Positions 63,401 to 64,000 of a stretch of 64,000 nt of DNA are shown piece by piece. The position numbers and the translations under genes were made by a program. Positions within the stretch are counted from its first letter, which is position 1. The number at the start of each line of letters is the position of its first letter. Under the pieces are notes generated by a model that worked only from the letters and a program-made list of their open reading frames with translations, did no database searches and was not told the DNA's origin. The DNA lies in contig NC_058503.1 of the NCBI RefSeq assembly GCF_020382885.2, positions 18,981,535 to 19,045,534 of the forward strand, given 5' to 3'. Source of the stretch: Scatophagus argus. Its lineage: Eukaryota > Chordata > Actinopteri > Scatophagidae.

Positions 63401-64000
63401 TGATTGTCACTATGGTTATGGATTTTCAAATGATGTGGTTTCCATTAGGGTTTCAGTAGGTTTCCTGTTTTGCCGATTTAGTCGGGTGTATGCTAACTGA
63501 CTGAACTGGCATTGGTCAGGTGTCTCTGGAGGGAGAGCTAAGTTAGCTGCATGCAGCTAATTAGCAGGAGAACCAGGATAGCTGGTTAACAACGTCCACA
63601 AGTGAGAACTCTCAGCACTAACGACTTGGTGCAGTTATGCTGTCTAATGTTATGTTACTCACCACAGTGCTTCAGTGTAAAGACTTGCTGTGATCCACAC
63701 CCTCTGTTTTAGTCACTGCTATACACTGTTAATATGAATCAACACTGCCTGCTACCATTTCAAATTTAAATTTCTTAACAAGGCGTTGATTAGGAAACAT
63801 TTTCAGGAACTTGTTGTGACTTGATATGCACTTAAAATGTAGCTTCTGCCCCATTTTATAAAATTGCACCAAGCCAGTGTCTTATTTTATTCATTAAGTT
63901 AAGATAACTGTAGTGGTTGCTTGATTGTAGTGAGAAATCCAGACGTGGTGCGTCAAAGTTGTAATTATTGGATTGTGGCTCAGTGGGAACGACTGAGGAG

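Larger units (their letters stand above)
45715..64000. other. Presumed long intron, part 2
   Basis: No supported exon. Contains (GT)n at 48809-48878, (TA)n at 57441-57474, short poly(C) at 62589-62600, and AT-rich homeodomain-site-like patches near 56.0, 58.0 and 60.0 kb. Two frames with some coding flavour (minus strand 50.1-50.3 kb; plus strand 57.85-57.95 kb) are discussed elsewhere and not called. Confidence 0.5.

Overview
The window is vertebrate, almost certainly teleost, nuclear DNA. It is AT-rich, has spliced genes with GT/AG introns, many (CA)n/(GT)n microsatellites, Tc1-like and LINE relics, and a cluster of intronless fish class I-type olfactory receptor (OR) genes. Genes were identified from protein motifs read by eye; no database was searched. 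The species cannot be named.

Layout. (1) About 1-9,000, minus strand: the 5' half of ube2f, the NEDD8-conjugating enzyme, with three coding exons, a likely 5'UTR exon near 8,845-8,990, and the remaining exons beyond the left edge. (2) About 8,830-9,150: a probable two-way promoter. On the other side, plus strand, lies a candidate two-exon gene (9,106-9,149 and 10,098-10,191) for a 45-residue single-pass membrane protein. (3) 14,364-20,852, minus strand: two complete tandem six-exon genes for small SAM-dependent methyltransferases (275 and 262 aa), with a dead Tc1-like transposon in an intron of the first. (4) 24,277-36,810, plus strand: five intact OR genes. OR1 and OR2 are divergent; OR3, OR4 and OR5 are recent copies. 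OR3 and OR4 sit in a roughly 2.2-2.4 kb segmental duplication. OR5 matches them only inside its coding region, which points to gene conversion. An OR scrap and a LINE reverse-transcriptase scrap lie between OR3 and OR4. (5) About 37,300-37,960: a GC-rich promoter-like stretch, a probable 5'UTR exon and a probable first coding exon (24 codons) of an unidentified plus-strand gene. (6) 37,960-64,000: no convincing further exon of that gene, so probably one very long intron. It holds microsatellites, one orphan coding-like block on the minus strand at 45.6 kb, and a few AT-rich patches that could be regulatory.

How the parts relate. The ORs form a chemosensory cluster shaped by duplication and conversion. 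The methyltransferase pair is a separate tandem duplication. ube2f is a housekeeping gene; its possible divergent partner would share its promoter. Nothing suggests that these neighbours act in one pathway.
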